Below, piece after piece: positions 18,402 to 31,141 of a DNA stretch of 64,000 bases (the stretch's first letter is position 1; every line of letters begins with the position of its first letter). The stretch lies in contig JANPYM010000009.1 of the NCBI GenBank assembly GCA_025890175.1, positions 2,100,250 through 2,164,249 of the forward strand, given 5' to 3'. The notes beneath the pieces are model-generated. The model was not told where the DNA came from. It saw nothing but the letters and a program-made list of their open reading frames with translations, and searched no databases. The position numbers and the translations under genes are program-made. This DNA is from Ciborinia camelliae (taxonomy: Eukaryota; Ascomycota; Leotiomycetes; Helotiales; Sclerotiniaceae).

Positions 18402-21400
18402 CTATCCCGCCATACTAGCCCTCGGCGTCTTCCCGGGCACATTTCCCCCCTGAGTCGAGACACTCCCCTCAATTCTCCTCTTCGCCTCCGCTTTCTCCAA
18501 TTCCGTAATATCTTCTTCATTCTTCCGCATATCTGGTGTATGTTGTCCTTGACTTGGATGATGACCTATTGACATACCCACACGGATCTATTTTCACATT
18601 GTCAGTACCTTTCTTTTAATATCCCAGTGCAAAAATGACTTACCAAAGTTTCTAGAGCCTGGCTAGAATTCCCCACCAAATCATCATCATATTTCATAGC
18701 ACCCTCTTCAAACAACAAAAGAATAGTACTACCACCAAATTTGAAGTATCCGAGTTCCTCAGCACGTTTAACATTTTCACCTGCCTTACGAGTGATAACT
18801 GTACTTCCTACCATCATAGCCCCTACACAAATAACCATGACTCTTCCATGCTCAGGAGAATCGATCGGGATGACCACACGAACATTTTCTCCATATACAT
18901 CAAGTGCTGATCGAATGGCCATAGGATTGACTGTATAATATTCTCCTTCAATGGGTTTTGGAGTGCCCATAACACCATCAACTGGAATGTGGAAACGATG
19001 GTAATCTTGTGGAGCAAGACGGAAGATACCCAAAGAACCATTCGTGTATCGTTTTGCATCTTCTGGATATGCATTGCCAAGGAGTCGTTCAATCGAGAAC
19101 TCGCGACCTTTGACCCAAATCTTGGTAGCTTCATCCATTCTATTGAAGACAACTGATCTACAATCGGCAGGTGAAACAATGATACGAGGATTATCTGGTG
19201 CTGAACATGGTCGTGCGTCTGGTTTGAGTTGACGATAGAAGAACTCATTAAAGTTCTTGAATTGTTCCAATGGAAGTAAAACTTCACTCATATCCAATTG
19301 ATGGAAATTAATGAACTTCTGGATCTCTGCTGCTGAAGCAGGATCATCATACTTCACACCCTGTTTAAAACTCAAGCCTCTAAGAAGCTTGCGAACTGGA
19401 TTCATATTAGCAATTGTTCTACTAGGTTTCTCACTAAATATGTAATAAATTCCAAGCATACTTCTCTTCTTTTCCATTTCTTTAGATTTTAATCCTTTAT
19501 ATAGCAGCCTAATTCCCAAACGAACGTAAACACTCATTCTCTCCTCATTAATTTGACCAGTGATACGATCTTGCACAAGAATATTGGCAGAATTTGCACC
19601 GAGTTTATAACCGCCATACGAGATCTTTGTGATGATCTTCGAGTACCATTTACGTTGAGCTTGACTGGATGTGACGAATCCAGCCATGACAAGATTGTCA
19701 ACTTGACGCCAATCTTGACTAGCACAGGTAGCAATATGAGTAATGATATCGGCATCGGAACGTTTGTTAAGACGAGGCTGATGACAGATTGGACATTCTC
19801 TGATCTCAACCACATGCTCCTCGGTCTGATTATTGAGATCGTCTGAATCCAACAATTCACCCTCCTCTCCAGGAGCACCCAACTGATCGACAAATTGGGT
19901 TGATGGGAATGGAGCTTCAGAGCTCTGTGACTGGAACTGACTTAATGTAATCTCTGATGGTGCTGATGGTGGGAAATTAGCTGCATCTGTAGATTCATCT
20001 CCACGGGTTCCACCAAGTTGGCTAGGTATAGCTTGTTTGATCGCTGATTTATCGGGCAACAAATTTCTCATCTTATCCCCAAGGTGAGTCTTGGGCTGCT
20101 TTTGCTGCAATTGATCTTCCAAACAAATGACAGCTTGATCAATGGTCAACTCGAAAAATTGACCATCTCCATTTGGTGATTGAAAGCGTCTAAAGAATCC
20201 ATCGATTGTGGACTCTTTCAAAGTCGAGCCAAGTGTATCCAACATGGTCGTCAGCTCCACCTTACTGATACATCCACTCTCATCACTATCGTATTGTCTA
20301 AGCATTGCTCTCCAAAACTGCTGGCGCAAAGCTGGGTAGGGGGCATATTTAGCCTTGATATACAAGACCGGGCTATGTTTCTCTTCCCACTTTTCCGCAT
20401 TTTTGAGTTTCAATGGAATCTCGAATGAATGTAAATCAGGATCTCCAGATTGCTCGCATGATTCTTCCGGTTCAACAGCTGGAGGTGGTAGTTGAGCGTC
20501 ATTCGGAGAAAGGGCTGCTGGATTGGCCGTTGGATTGGCTGCTGGGACACTGGTAGGAGCGAGAGTTGGTGTAGATTTGACGGAAATTCCACCATTATTT
20601 GTGCTTTGACTTGATGTTTCCTTCTTCAAAATTGGACGTCCCAACATATTCAAACTTTGTGAGGATGCTGATCTGGACATTGGCAACTTAAAACGGGAGC
20701 CTTTTGCTGGGGGTTGTTGTACTGCCAAATTACTGAGATCTGGGGGATCTCTCATGGCATAGAGACCAGTTTCTGGGTCAGCTTCTGGGGCAGTGTCGGT
20801 AATATCCTTAACTGGTAAGACGGTCGAAGCAATAAAGTCATTCCCGGACAACTTATCCCTATCGATAACTGTGAAGGCAAGAGAATACGTTTTCTCATGT
20901 CTGAGAACCTGGAAAATCATCTTCTCATTGAAGATTGGATTCAAATTGTGACGAATAACTCTTGTTCTGTATGTCTTCTTTCCCAAGGATGCAACGACGA
21001 AAGGATCCATGTCGAATGATGTTCTTGTCATATTTCTCTCCGGGGGAAGATCTGTAACTTTGCCGATTTCCAAGAAAACAATTCCAACAACCTCACTGTC
21101 ACCAGAAAACTCATACGCATTCGATTGTTTCTTCTTTCTCAATCCCTTAAGTCGCAATCTCTTTCGTCGTTTTTCGACATTCTCTGGTTTGGACGGATCG
21201 TCGGTTTCGTCACTTGGCTCGGTGCCCTCATCGAAGTATTCATCCTCTGTCATCTCTGTCCCAGGTGTAATTGAATCTTGTTCTCTCAAAGGCGTAACCA
21301 AACCAGGACTATCAGCCCCTACTAAAGTCCTGAACTTCTCCAAGATATGGGTAGAGCTCGCCCCAGGAGTCGCGGAATCATACAAAGTGAATTGAAGCAT

Positions 21401-22119
21401 GACGTCGCCGGAAACATTGCTATCCTTCTTTCCACCAGGTCTCTTGGTTCGCAGAGGGTACCATGTTGGCTCTTGTTCGTGCGAATCGTTGGAGAATATA
21501 TCTTCTAATGCAAGGTCGAATTCACCCAAATAATCCTTTCCAAATCTATCCTTATCCCAACAGACGCAATCGAGAAGCAGGGAGTTTGTGCCAGCAACTG
21601 GCAATTGTAAAGTAACGTTCCATTCTGGATTCAAAGTTTTCTGTATCGTATGAGTTGTGCTCTTTTCATCTCCGAGTGTGAGTACTAGATACTACAATCC
21701 GCATATTAGCTTGTGTGCTCTTCAGCTCGTCAACAACACGATAAGGTGCCATGTACTTACAGGATCAGAGGTTCCGCCCTTATCTTTCGCTGCCAAATTT
21801 CTAGCCTATTCATAAACAATTGTCAATATAGGTATCATCATTGAAAAAATCGTCAGATTCAACATCTGGAGTCCATTTCCCAGCTCACATAAACTGGGAA
21901 CCACAAGTGGATTCATTCCATCCATACCTTGAGAACAACTACTTTCAACATCAATCCATTAACTTTGATACCCGTCCCATCAGGACTTGAATCCATTCCA
22001 CTATTTCTGCTCTTCATATTGATATTGTTGCTGTTTGAATTGGGGCTGGTACTTCGAGATCCGGATTTGTTGTAAGAGTTGTAAGATTTGAGGCGATTTG
22101 GTAAAGAGATGCGAACCAT
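18402..22119 (-). CDS. PSD2: phosphatidylserine decarboxylase, PSD2 type (C2 domains)
   Basis: Four exons on the minus strand: 22119-21928, 21805-21761, 21691-18644 and 18587-18402, all phases agreeing, give 1156 residues, near the 1138 of yeast Psd2. It decarboxylates phosphatidylserine to phosphatidylethanolamine in Golgi/endosomal membranes. Visible in order: a short Ser/Asn-rich N-terminus; a first C2 domain split by two introns (about 50-170); a second C2 domain (about 270-380, with DMDPFV and NPIFNE); an EF-hand-like DSDESGCIS loop; a CPIC...H...C zinc-binding cluster; then the catalytic domain with SPADCRSV, HRFHIPVDG and the self-cleavage motif GGST (1065-1068), in which S1067 becomes the pyruvoyl group. 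GGST instead of LGST is normal for the PSD2 class. The last exon supplies the conserved IRVGMSIG end. Nothing looks damaged. Confidence 0.95.
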
Positions 22120-22640
22120 CGTGAAAGAGTGGTGTGGTGGTAAAACGAGGGGCCAAGACTGTATTCACCCAACCGAGAACGGGATACAAACAGGTAGGTA
22201 ACAGGTAACGTCAGATGTAATGTATGTCGATCAATCGGTTTCTGTTTGCCTCCTGAAATCTATCTTCGTATTCTGTGTTGCTTGAAAAGAGAGTATCAAA
22301 AGTGTCCTAGTACACCAGTACACCAATAACACCAGTACTCCAAATAAAAGCTCAAGATAGATTTGTCTTTGGTGATCGCCTTGGAGTTCTGGAGCTCTGG
22401 AGCTCTTGAAGCTCTGATGTCACTGTCTGTACCGGTATACTTTCGGATGTGAGATACCGATAGAAGTTTAAAAGAGTCCTCAAATATGGAGTAGGTAAGT
22501 AACTCTCTTAAAAAGCACCAATTCCTATGTCTTCATCGCACCTTCCAATTTTCTTAGAATCCACGGGTATAAGTAGAGGTAGTAAGAGTAGGAGTAAGAG
22601 GTAGGAGAATGATACAGTAGGTGAATTCCAAGCTTCAATA
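22120..22640. other. PSD2 promoter region
   Basis: About 0.5 kb upstream of PSD2. Contains short repeats (ACACCAGTAC near 22310-22340, GGAGCTCTGGAGCTC near 22391) but no gene I can support. The inverted-repeat element at 22641 abuts it. Confidence 0.5.
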
Positions 22641-23012
22641 GAGGTCTTTAGCAAAATTTCTTACGTTGCTATCTATTGCTAGCTATGCCTAATATAGTAG
22701 GTTACTTGCCTAATATAGTAAGGTGGATACCGAACTCTGATAAACTTTAAAAAAGAAGCTAAACCCTTTATAATTGCCGAAGTTGCTACGAAGTGGACGT
22801 AAGAAATGGAATTGATAAGTTATCAAGAGTGTTTCTTAAGTTTCTTACGTTGCTATCTCCTAAATAGGCAGGTTACTTTCCGAAAAGGGTTTAACTCAAA
22901 GCTTGGACTTTCGGTTAAAATTTAACCTTTTAAAAGCTATACCTATTTGAATCTAGTTTTGGCACTAGAGTTAGCTAGCTTAGAAAACCTAAGAAATTTT
23001 GCTAAATCCCTC
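22641..23012 (-). mobile_element. TA-flanked MITE, copy 2 (372 bp, inverted)
   Basis: The same family as the element at 13464-13914 but in opposite orientation: the left end reads GAGGTCTTTAGCAAAATTTC, the right end in reverse GAGGGATTTAGCAAAATTTC, with TA at 22639-22640 and 23013-23014. The segment near 22891-22990 (pairing with copy 1 at roughly 13485-13625) is well conserved, the rest diverged or deleted. It encodes nothing. Confidence 0.85.
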
Positions 23013-23014
23013 TA

Positions 23015-26000
23015 ATAGGTAATCTCTCATATGTATGAACAAGCTAGCTGTCTGGTCGTTTTACTGGGCATTTCAGCTAAAACATTACCTTGGCGTACCT
23101 AACTCAGTACTCGTCCCTCCTCTGTGGAACTTCGATGTGATGTTAAAAGTTGAAAGTTGGAACTACTTACTCCGTATTTTCCAAAGGATTAACTCAGGGA
23201 TGATGTCTTTTTTTAACTTGTTTGTTGAAATCAATACCTCCCCCCCTGTTGTATGTAATTTCAGCTTGTTCTTTCGATAGTTCCCTTAAATGGCTAAGCC
23301 TTGGAGGTTCCCAATATCGGTATGCAAGCCCGAAAAGTAAAGAAAAAAACTACCTAGGTAATCTTGGAGATTGGAAGACAGCGGGGGTGAATCGGGGATG
23401 AAGGGGGTTGAGATCTTATGAAGGATAATGCTCCGTCACTACAGGGAGGGAGGAATTTTGATGAGAATTGGAGAATTTGAAATCCAAGCCAGGGGTAAAT
23501 TCAAAAGGTTGTGAGTAAGAACTGGAAAGTATGAGTAGTATGAGCAGTATGAGCAGCATGAGCAGCATGAGTGAGTATAATAAATTTGCATTCGACTTTG
23601 AATCATGGGGTCAATTAATGAGATACATACAGTATGGCAACAGTTTGTACACATACACATACCTACACATACACGATTTAACTCATCAATCATTCAATTA
23701 TCGACCAAGTAGGTAGATGCTGTAGGTATTCCATTAACCAGCAAGGAATAATATATATAGATATATACTTTATCTTGTTTGTTGCTGCACTGCACTGCCA
23801 GAATGCGCCATCAGCTACATCAGATTATCTATCTAGATATACCTAGGTATTCCATAAATTCCATCGACGACCTCTCCTAACAATAGCATACAGTACCTAG
23901 CCATAAGCATCCCTAAAGCAAACAAAACAAAACTCATCCTCCCTCTCCAAACATCCCCAAACATCCTCATCTCATTTGAAGCATCACCGAATTGAATTGA
24001 ATCGAATTCTAGGTCATACCTAAGCTAGCTGGAGGCACCTAGGTAGTACCTCTCTAGGTATTCTCCGTACAATGGATCTTTTTATCCGCGGCCCCTAACC
24101 TCCCTACCTAGGTAACGTTAAGCTTATTAACGATTCACTACCTACCTACATACAACTTGCATTATTATAGAAAAACGGAAAGTAAATAAATCCCTCTGCC
24201 TTGCCGCATATGCATAGGAACCTAGGTAGGTAGTAGGTAGGTAGTACCTAGGTGAGGTGCTAATGTACCTAGCCAAGGTAGGTATGATAATCTCCTGCAC
24301 GATCCGTCCCATGACTCCCTTCCATCAGATCAACCGGTTATTCAACCACAAAGGCAAAAGTAATCCCAATCTCAATCCCAATCCCAATCCCTCACTACTT
24401 TCAGCTGCTTCAGCCACAAAATCATTGATATACCCCGGGCCGGTACAAGTTACCTTACCTTACCGGTACCTAGTGACAACATACTTATCCATCAGATCAG
24501 ACATCCATATCTATATATAGGTACCTACCTATATGAAGAAGAAAAAAGAACATCTTTAATTCCCCCCAAAAATACTTTACCAATCATTGGATGCTATATA
24601 CTTTCTCCCTATATCATCTAGAGTAGGTAGGTAGTAGGTAAGGCTTCAAGCTTCGCTTCCACCCGGCTTTCACTTCCTAGACTCCGTACGTAGTACGGAC
24701 GGACAATTGCGTCCGGGTCACCGGGTACTAAAGAGCTACCTAATGCCAATACGTTCTTTAAATAGTAACAGGAGCAAATAATTTGAATATAAACTAAATT
24801 ATACCTACTATAGATACTGGAATAGGAAATACCGATTCTATTTATTATTAGGTAGATAATGTATTTGAAATATTATAATAAATATAATTAAAAAATATAT
24901 TGTATTTTAAAAAAACAATGATAATGTTTTACAACTATTGCTAAAAGTCTAATATTATATCTATAGATAGAGGAATATTATATAACTTCTCAGCATATGA
25001 TATTTCCCGCACAATGTAGCCTGCAAACAGATAAATATATACAGGATTTATCCCGATCTTAATCCATACATTCCAAGGTTATCTATCTAGATAGATAGAT
25101 ATATTCTCATTAGCATTCTAAGTAAAGACCAGGTATCTAAATACCCATCTAAATAATACCAAAAGAATCCAAGAAAAAGATACTTTATAATAAATAATAC
25201 TCTCTATAGAACCCAGGTTATGACTTATACTTTTGTATTCGGAGAAAGAGATGGGATTTAAAGCTCTCCAGCAATAATTGTTGAAACTTTCAAGATTCAC
25301 TTTCATAGATTTAATTGTAGTAGGTTAGGTATCTATCTATATATGCCTACCCAATAATCGCAGTGCGGGAGAGAAACATGTCATTTCTCTTACCCTTCTT
25401 AACTTCACATCACATCACATACCTTATAACCTAATCTAACCTAACCTAACCTATCCTTTCTTCTATTCATCTCCTATCCATCTCCATCTCCATCTCAATC
25501 TCCATACCTACATCCATATCCCCATACCCCCATACCCCGCTTTTCCTTATACCATACCGTATCCCCCTAGCCCCCCACTTTCCTCCCCACTCCCCTTTCT
25601 TTCGAGTCCAACTTCCCAATAAATTAGAAATTAGAAAACCCTTTTTCTTTCTCTTCAAGATTCTTTTTTACTACACATTTATACACTCATACCCATACAC
25701 TCATTCACTCTCATTTATTCACTCTCACTCATTCATTCATTTATAAATTCATACATCCATATATCCCTACAAGACTCTATTCCGTACTATACATATCATA
25801 CATATCATCCATACATTCGTTCATTTAACTTCTATATCCATCCATTCATCCATCCATCCATCCATTTTGTTCCCTCAAAATCTACATCTACAAAAGAACA
25901 ACCAAGTAGTTACCTACCAATTAATATAATCTCACCAATCTCACAATCGCGAAAAAGATAACCTTCCAAATTTGCAATAGTGCGAATTGTTATTAAAACT

Positions 26001-26244
26001 AGAATAGTTAGTTCTAGATACCTCCAGCTAGGTAGGCATCTATTCGCGATAAAAAGAAAAAACAATTCTATAACCTCATTATTCCGATGGGTAGTTCCCG
26101 AGTCCTTTGAGCCCACCATGTTCCCCAAAAAACGCCGGAGATTTATGCTTATACCTCAACGCCATGTGATTTGAGAAATGAATTAAAAATGCAATGCACA
26201 AAATATGGCCAATGGAAACTGATGATGATTCTCTGTCCTCAATC
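23015..26244. other. long gene-free spacer with microsatellites
   Basis: Over 3 kb without a supportable gene. Contains ATGAGCAGT-type repeats (23531-23570), many ACCTAGGTAGGT-type motifs (24035-24260), an AT-only stretch around 24780-25010 that looks RIP-degraded, GATA repeats near 25090, CCTAA repeats near 25430-25455 and a long pyrimidine-rich block with CATCCATTCA-type repeats at 25440-25870. Confidence 0.6.
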
Positions 26245-27335
26245 CTAGGCATCGAGTTTCTCCTTAATGGTAGGGGGTTGATTTTCCTTAAGTTCAGAGA
26301 AAGATTCGGGCCATAAGAACATTTTCTCCTCCTTGGTTGGAGTAGCAGCGACATATGAAGGAACCTTGAAATGTAATATCAGTATCAAGAAGTCTTGAGC
26401 ATGGAAAACCAGGAAAAACTCACCGCGTTCTTACTCGAAACTCTTCTCCACAAATTAGCCCTAGGATTGAATCTGACCGGCTTACCTGCACCACCCGTCT
26501 TCTTTTGATCTTCCACAGCAATCTTCTCAATCTCCTTCTGAATATCCGCAAAAGTATCAAACGGAATATAAGCAATCCGATGCTCCAAACAATATTCCTC
26601 CAACCGCAGTCCCCTCCTCGCAAACAAGACATCCGCCTGTCTCGCCGCCGGCAAATCAGACACTCCATCCCCAATAAACACAATCAGCGGGACCGTCCCA
26701 TCTTCACATTCCAACCGTGCCAGCTCCCGCGCCTCGCTAATGGAGAGAGCTTTGTCGTGTCCCAACTCGGTATCGTGTCTCCAGACGGGCTTCCATTGAT
26801 TCCCATCCTCACTAATCTCCGCCCCATTCGCCACAATTTGAATGGTCTTACTCTCCTCCTCCCCCAAAAACTTATCCAGCACTCTTCTCAACACCGGCTT
26901 CAACCCCGCACTGATCACATTAAACGGGATGTGGTTCTCCATACAAAACGCATGGAATTTCTGGAAATCGGGATCCATCTCGAGCGATTTTTCCATCATG
27001 GCAAAACCATCTTCGAACGGGACCCGCAGAGATCCCCACATCTCTTCCGATACATCGCGGAAAGAACGTTCCCCGGTTTTGATTTGTTCGTCGAGGATTA
27101 ATCGCCGTTCTTCACCGCAGCCGTGAGCATCAAACAGGACGTGTCCGGTATCTTGCATGAAGATTGTCCCATCGAAATCTGATGGGGATTCATCAGCATG
27201 TAGCTATCTCGCTTGTTCTTATGCTCATATGCATACATGTATGTAGGCACCTATAGAAGAATAGATATTCGGAGAGAAGAAAGAAAGAAAACACATACCC
27301 GAAAAGCAAATAATCTTTCTCTTACACTTTGACAT
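26245..27335 (-). CDS. HAD-family phosphatase (PHOSPHO/MtnX-like)
   Basis: Three minus-strand exons, 27335-27299, 27178-26424 and 26364-26245, in phase, give 303 residues. The first splice joins codons so that the catalytic motif DFDGT appears at 13-17 (nucleophile D13, acid D15). VISAG (100-104) is motif II, a lysine near 155 (GHDKAL) motif III, and GDGVSDLPAA (182-191) motif IV. This order matches the phosphoserine-phosphatase-like branch containing PHOSPHO1/2 and the diketo-methylthio-phosphopentane phosphatases; the real substrate is uncertain. No signal or membrane segment, so probably cytosolic. An in-frame ATG further upstream (27425) would add 30 residues with repeated FTQ units; I prefer 27335 because the catalytic motif then lies at the usual distance from the N-terminus. 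Confidence 0.88.
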
Positions 27336-27627
27336 CTCGCGATCTTGCGTGAAGGGTTGTGTGAGAGCTTGCGTAAAAGCTTGCGTGAAACCGTACTTAT
27401 TTTCTGAAAAATCAACAATCAACAATCAACAGTCGACTCTTGAACCTTAAGTGCCGAGTTTTGCAGCTGGTGTTTTAATTGTAATTGCAGATAGCATTGT
27501 AGGTAGATACAGAGAGAAGGGTACCTTTCTTTACCTTATCAGGGGAAATCACTAGGAAGGTATGTAGGTAGTAGGTAGGTAAGTAGGTACGTTTAGGTTT
27601 CAATGTGAATTTATAGGATCGGAACTT

Positions 27628-27726
27628 AAAGGGAAGGATGGAAGGAAGATGGAAGGATGGAAGGAAGATGGAAGGATGGAAGGAAGATGGAAGGATGGAA
27701 GGTGGAAGGATGGAAGGATGGAAGAT
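27628..27726. repeat. purine-rich minisatellite (GGAAGGATGGAAGGAAGAT)n
   Basis: About five imperfect copies of a 19-20-base purine-rich unit (GGAAGGATGGAAGGAAGAT), decaying at the right into GGAAGGTGGAAGGATGGAAG. Strictly purine on the plus strand, so triplex or slippage structures are possible. No coding role is apparent. Confidence 0.85.
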
Positions 27727-27835
27727 AGAGAACGGGATGGGATGGGTAGATATAGGTAGGTAGGTATCATACGACTTCATACCACATCTATCTATCTACA
27801 TCTATCTCTCTACATGATGTAGGTATGTATGGAAA

Positions 27836-27890
27836 TGCACCTGGAAATGCATCTGGAAATGCATCTGGAAATGCATCTGGAAATGCAGCC
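27836..27890. repeat. 12-bp tandem repeat (CTGGAAATGCAT)n
   Basis: Four to five copies of a 12-base unit, GGAAATGCATCT with small variations, in tandem. Each carries the palindrome ATGCAT. Located in a spacer. Confidence 0.8.
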
Positions 27891-28280
27891 AGCATGCATC
27901 AAGTACATTTTCTCAAGCATGAATCCTCACAAGCAAACGGCTTGAAGATCAAAGAATAAAGAATAAAAATAAAAATCCCAATTCCAGATTCAAGATTCAA
28001 GATTCAAGATTCTCAATTGGGATTGGATTGATTTGGATTGAATTGGATTGAATTGGATAGAATTGGATAGCCCAGAAGCTTGGGAAGGAAAAGGACGGGG
28101 GGGCTATTGCTAGATTGCTGGATTGCTGGATTGATTGGGTTGTTATCTAGATTTATAGATGTTGGGTTGAATTGAATGGAATGGAAAGGAAAGGGATGTT
28201 TTGTATTTTATTTTTCATTGCCTATAATATTGATATTAATATTGAATCTTGATATTAATAAAAAATGTAGAAAATTTAGA

Positions 28281-28368
28281 TAGAAATAGAAATAGAAATA
28301 GAAATAGAAATAGAAATAGAAATAGAAATAGAAATAGAAATAGAAATAGAAATAGAAATAGAAATAGA
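28281..28368. repeat. hexanucleotide microsatellite (GAAATA)n
   Basis: About 14-15 uninterrupted copies of the six-base unit GAAATA. It reads as Ile-Ser repeats on the minus strand, which makes a spurious open frame there. A likely length-polymorphic marker. Confidence 0.95.
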
Positions 28369-29759
28369 GATTTCATATCCAAAGTCCAAACAAAGTACCA
28401 AATTGCGAATCTGCAAATCTGATCGGATTTGCTCTTGGTTACCTATCGATGTTAACGTATGGATGGATGTTTCTTCGAGGTTGGGTGGTTGGGTGGCCCA
28501 CGGGTATGTCATGCAGGTGGGGGTGTATGCAAAGGGAGGGGAAATCATCATGATACCTAGGTAGGTATGATGGTCATGATCATGATCATGACATATATGT
28601 ATGCATGCATACGTGAACAAGTAACTTAAGTGATGAGATTAACTTTTAGGATTATTGGGGAAAGGAGGCAGGAAGGGAAAGGTAGATGAGATGGTTCAAG
28701 GAACAACCCACCCAGTTAACGGTATCATACCTATTCATGAAGATAGATATACAGTATAGATACCTACCTAGGTACTTATAAAAGATCTCAAGTAGTGGAG
28801 TGTTATGTGTGAAAAGGTTGATTAATTTAAGTAGGTACCTACCTAAGTATGCATGTTTTAATAGATATTTAGGTAGCTGGAGATATGTAGGTATGTTTCC
28901 AAGATCTTAACTTGTCCCGTGCTCTTTTTTCAATTGGATTGCATTGGATTGGATGTACCTACGCAGCAGATACCTATATTATAATCGATGATTAATGATT
29001 AATTTAAAATGCATCAATGAATGCATACATACGAAGCATTTACGATACCAAATCCATTAATTCTAGTTCTATGGTGGAATTGGAATTGGAATGGGAATTG
29101 CAAATGAGGGGATGGAATACATATATATAGAGTAATCAATTGACAATTTGACAATTGACAGTCGATACCTAGTTGATACTGTACCTAGTACCTGCTTGAA
29201 TGACATCATAAGATAATCAAGTCTTCAATGTTGACTCTTTACTCGCTACCCCTGTCATGCATGCATGTACGGCGTTGTAATATATGTAGATACTAGGTAC
29301 CTACCTACCGATGTAGGGAATCATAACCAGAAACTTTACTTCCATTCCCAATAGTATCAAAAAAACGTACCGAATCATGATTACCTAAACATACCTTACT
29401 TAATATACGTCCTATACTATCTAGGTAGTATAGGATATGATATATATTCAGAAGACTTACCAAGGTACTACCTTGATGTAAAATCAGATGGTCTGGATAG
29501 ATTGTTGATATTCTTCGCATTTTTCTATTTTTCTCTGCTTGGTACTATTTTATTTATCCACGGTAATGCTACCTGCCACTATTTGGAAGGATACTATATC
29601 CATCAACTCAGCTATTCGATCGTATCAGGAGTGCGAATGCTAATTCGCATAAATCTCTCAACAATCAACAAACAAGAGACTGTTCTCCTAATCCCTCGCT
29701 AAACAATGACATAAATTCCCCCAACGCCCCTAAATATTTTCATTTTCTGCCAAGGAGTA

Positions 29760-30943
29760 TTAAGCGGCGGCGACCTTTGCAGAGTATTTTGTAGCTGCCT
29801 TATCAAATAGTGAGCTCTTCTCCTCCAAGTCTTTCATGAATGTATGTTCTGGGGATGAATCTCCTAATGATCTGAACGATGAATGTTAGTAAGTGTATCT
29901 CAGCAATATATAATGATTTGCGGATCCTTGAGATTGCTATTCCCATAAATCTTGTGAAATAGCACTTTCAAGTGTTCGAGTATAACTTCACACTCAACCC
30001 CTATCATTTAATCGGAATAAGGGTGGTATTTGTGTGACGAAAAACAAACATACCTCAACAAATCACTGGAATCCTTAGCTGATATTGTGTTCAAGACGAT
30101 TTTGTTGGCGAGGACGTCAGCATTTTCTGGGTCCTTGCTGAAAGCTTGTTCTAATGCCGCTTCTGCTTCCTCCAATCTTCCCAAATGGATTTCTGCGATA
30201 GCTTGTGCGACAAGACTTTGAGTCGAAGATGTTGATGGAGCTTGTGCGAGTTCTTCGAAAACATAGAATGCTTGTTGGTATTTCTCTCCGCCCTGTATTT
30301 AATTAGCCGTGGGATATTTGTAGATTGAACTCGATAAGACCTACAACTCGAAGCCCTACCCAGGACTCGGCCAGGTTAACCAGCAGACTATCTTGAGCCC
30401 ATCTTCTAGCTTGTTGAACCTCTTTGATAGCTAAATCGGTACGGTTTTGTTCTAAATGGATTTGGACGATAAGAGCTACAGCCTCAACTAATTCCCATTC
30501 GTTAGTTCTCGTCCGCTGCCATGAAACAACTCATGACTAGATAACATACGATTGCCCTGGTGCAATGCCAATAATTGCAAAGCCTCCTCACTCTTTCCTG
30601 AAGCTTGTAATACTGTTCCACCCAGCACCTGTACCACCGCATTATCACTCGAGTCCTCGGCCAGTTTCTCCACCATCTTTACGGCTTTCTCTTCATCCCC
30701 AGTTGCAAACACAGCTAAAGCTCCCACGGCCTTCAATTCCACATCATCTTCCCCTTGTACATCTGCGAGCACATCTTCAGCTTGTCCGAGTGCGATTTGA
30801 GCTCTGAGTGATATAACGCGCGCTGGGAGTGCATTCTCCGGTGAAAGGGCGCTGGTGTCGAAATCAATGGCTTCTTGGTATTGACCCTGGTGAAAATGGT
30901 TATGCAAGTTGAGAAGCTCGCCCTCTGCTGAAAATGGATCCAT
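29760..30943 (-). CDS. SEC28: coatomer subunit epsilon
   Basis: Four minus-strand exons, 30943-30550, 30487-30345, 30292-30054 and 29871-29760, all in phase, give 295 residues, the standard length of epsilon-COP. The protein starts MDPFSAEGELL, matching the family's DxF...EL...N.F..G.Y beginning, and continues as helical TPR-like repeats, including the conserved RRWAQDSLLVNLAESW and RVGGEKYQQAFY blocks at the exon 2-3 junction. It belongs to the COPI coat, stabilising alpha-COP during Golgi-to-ER retrograde transport. Introns are 62, 52 and 182 nt. No sign of damage. Confidence 0.93.
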
Positions 30944-31141
30944 GATTTGTGATTGTGGTTTGAAGATTTAATGTCGAATATTGAGTATGTTGCGAAAGAT
31001 ACGTGTTGAATTCGGTCGAGGGTGTCGGAACTTACCGAGGCAGTTTCAAGCTAAAATTTCCGGGGTTGTGACCAATTTGATGGAGCGAGGTGGAGGACCT
31101 CTTTATTGATGTCACTGTTGCTCCTTTCCACTTAATAAATC

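Larger units (their letters stand above)
27336..29759. other. gene-free spacer rich in simple repeats
   Basis: About 2.4 kb with no supportable gene. It holds several repeat arrays (listed separately at 27628-27726, 27836-27890 and 28281-28368), ATTGGATTGAATTGGAT repeats at 28018-28070, and ACCTAGGTA motifs at 28556, 28765 and 29300. Candidate frames are short and low-complexity. Confidence 0.6.

Noticed and set aside
28281..28368. Regular repeats considered as a CRISPR array
   Set aside because: A continuous six-base microsatellite with no spacers, in a eukaryotic genome.
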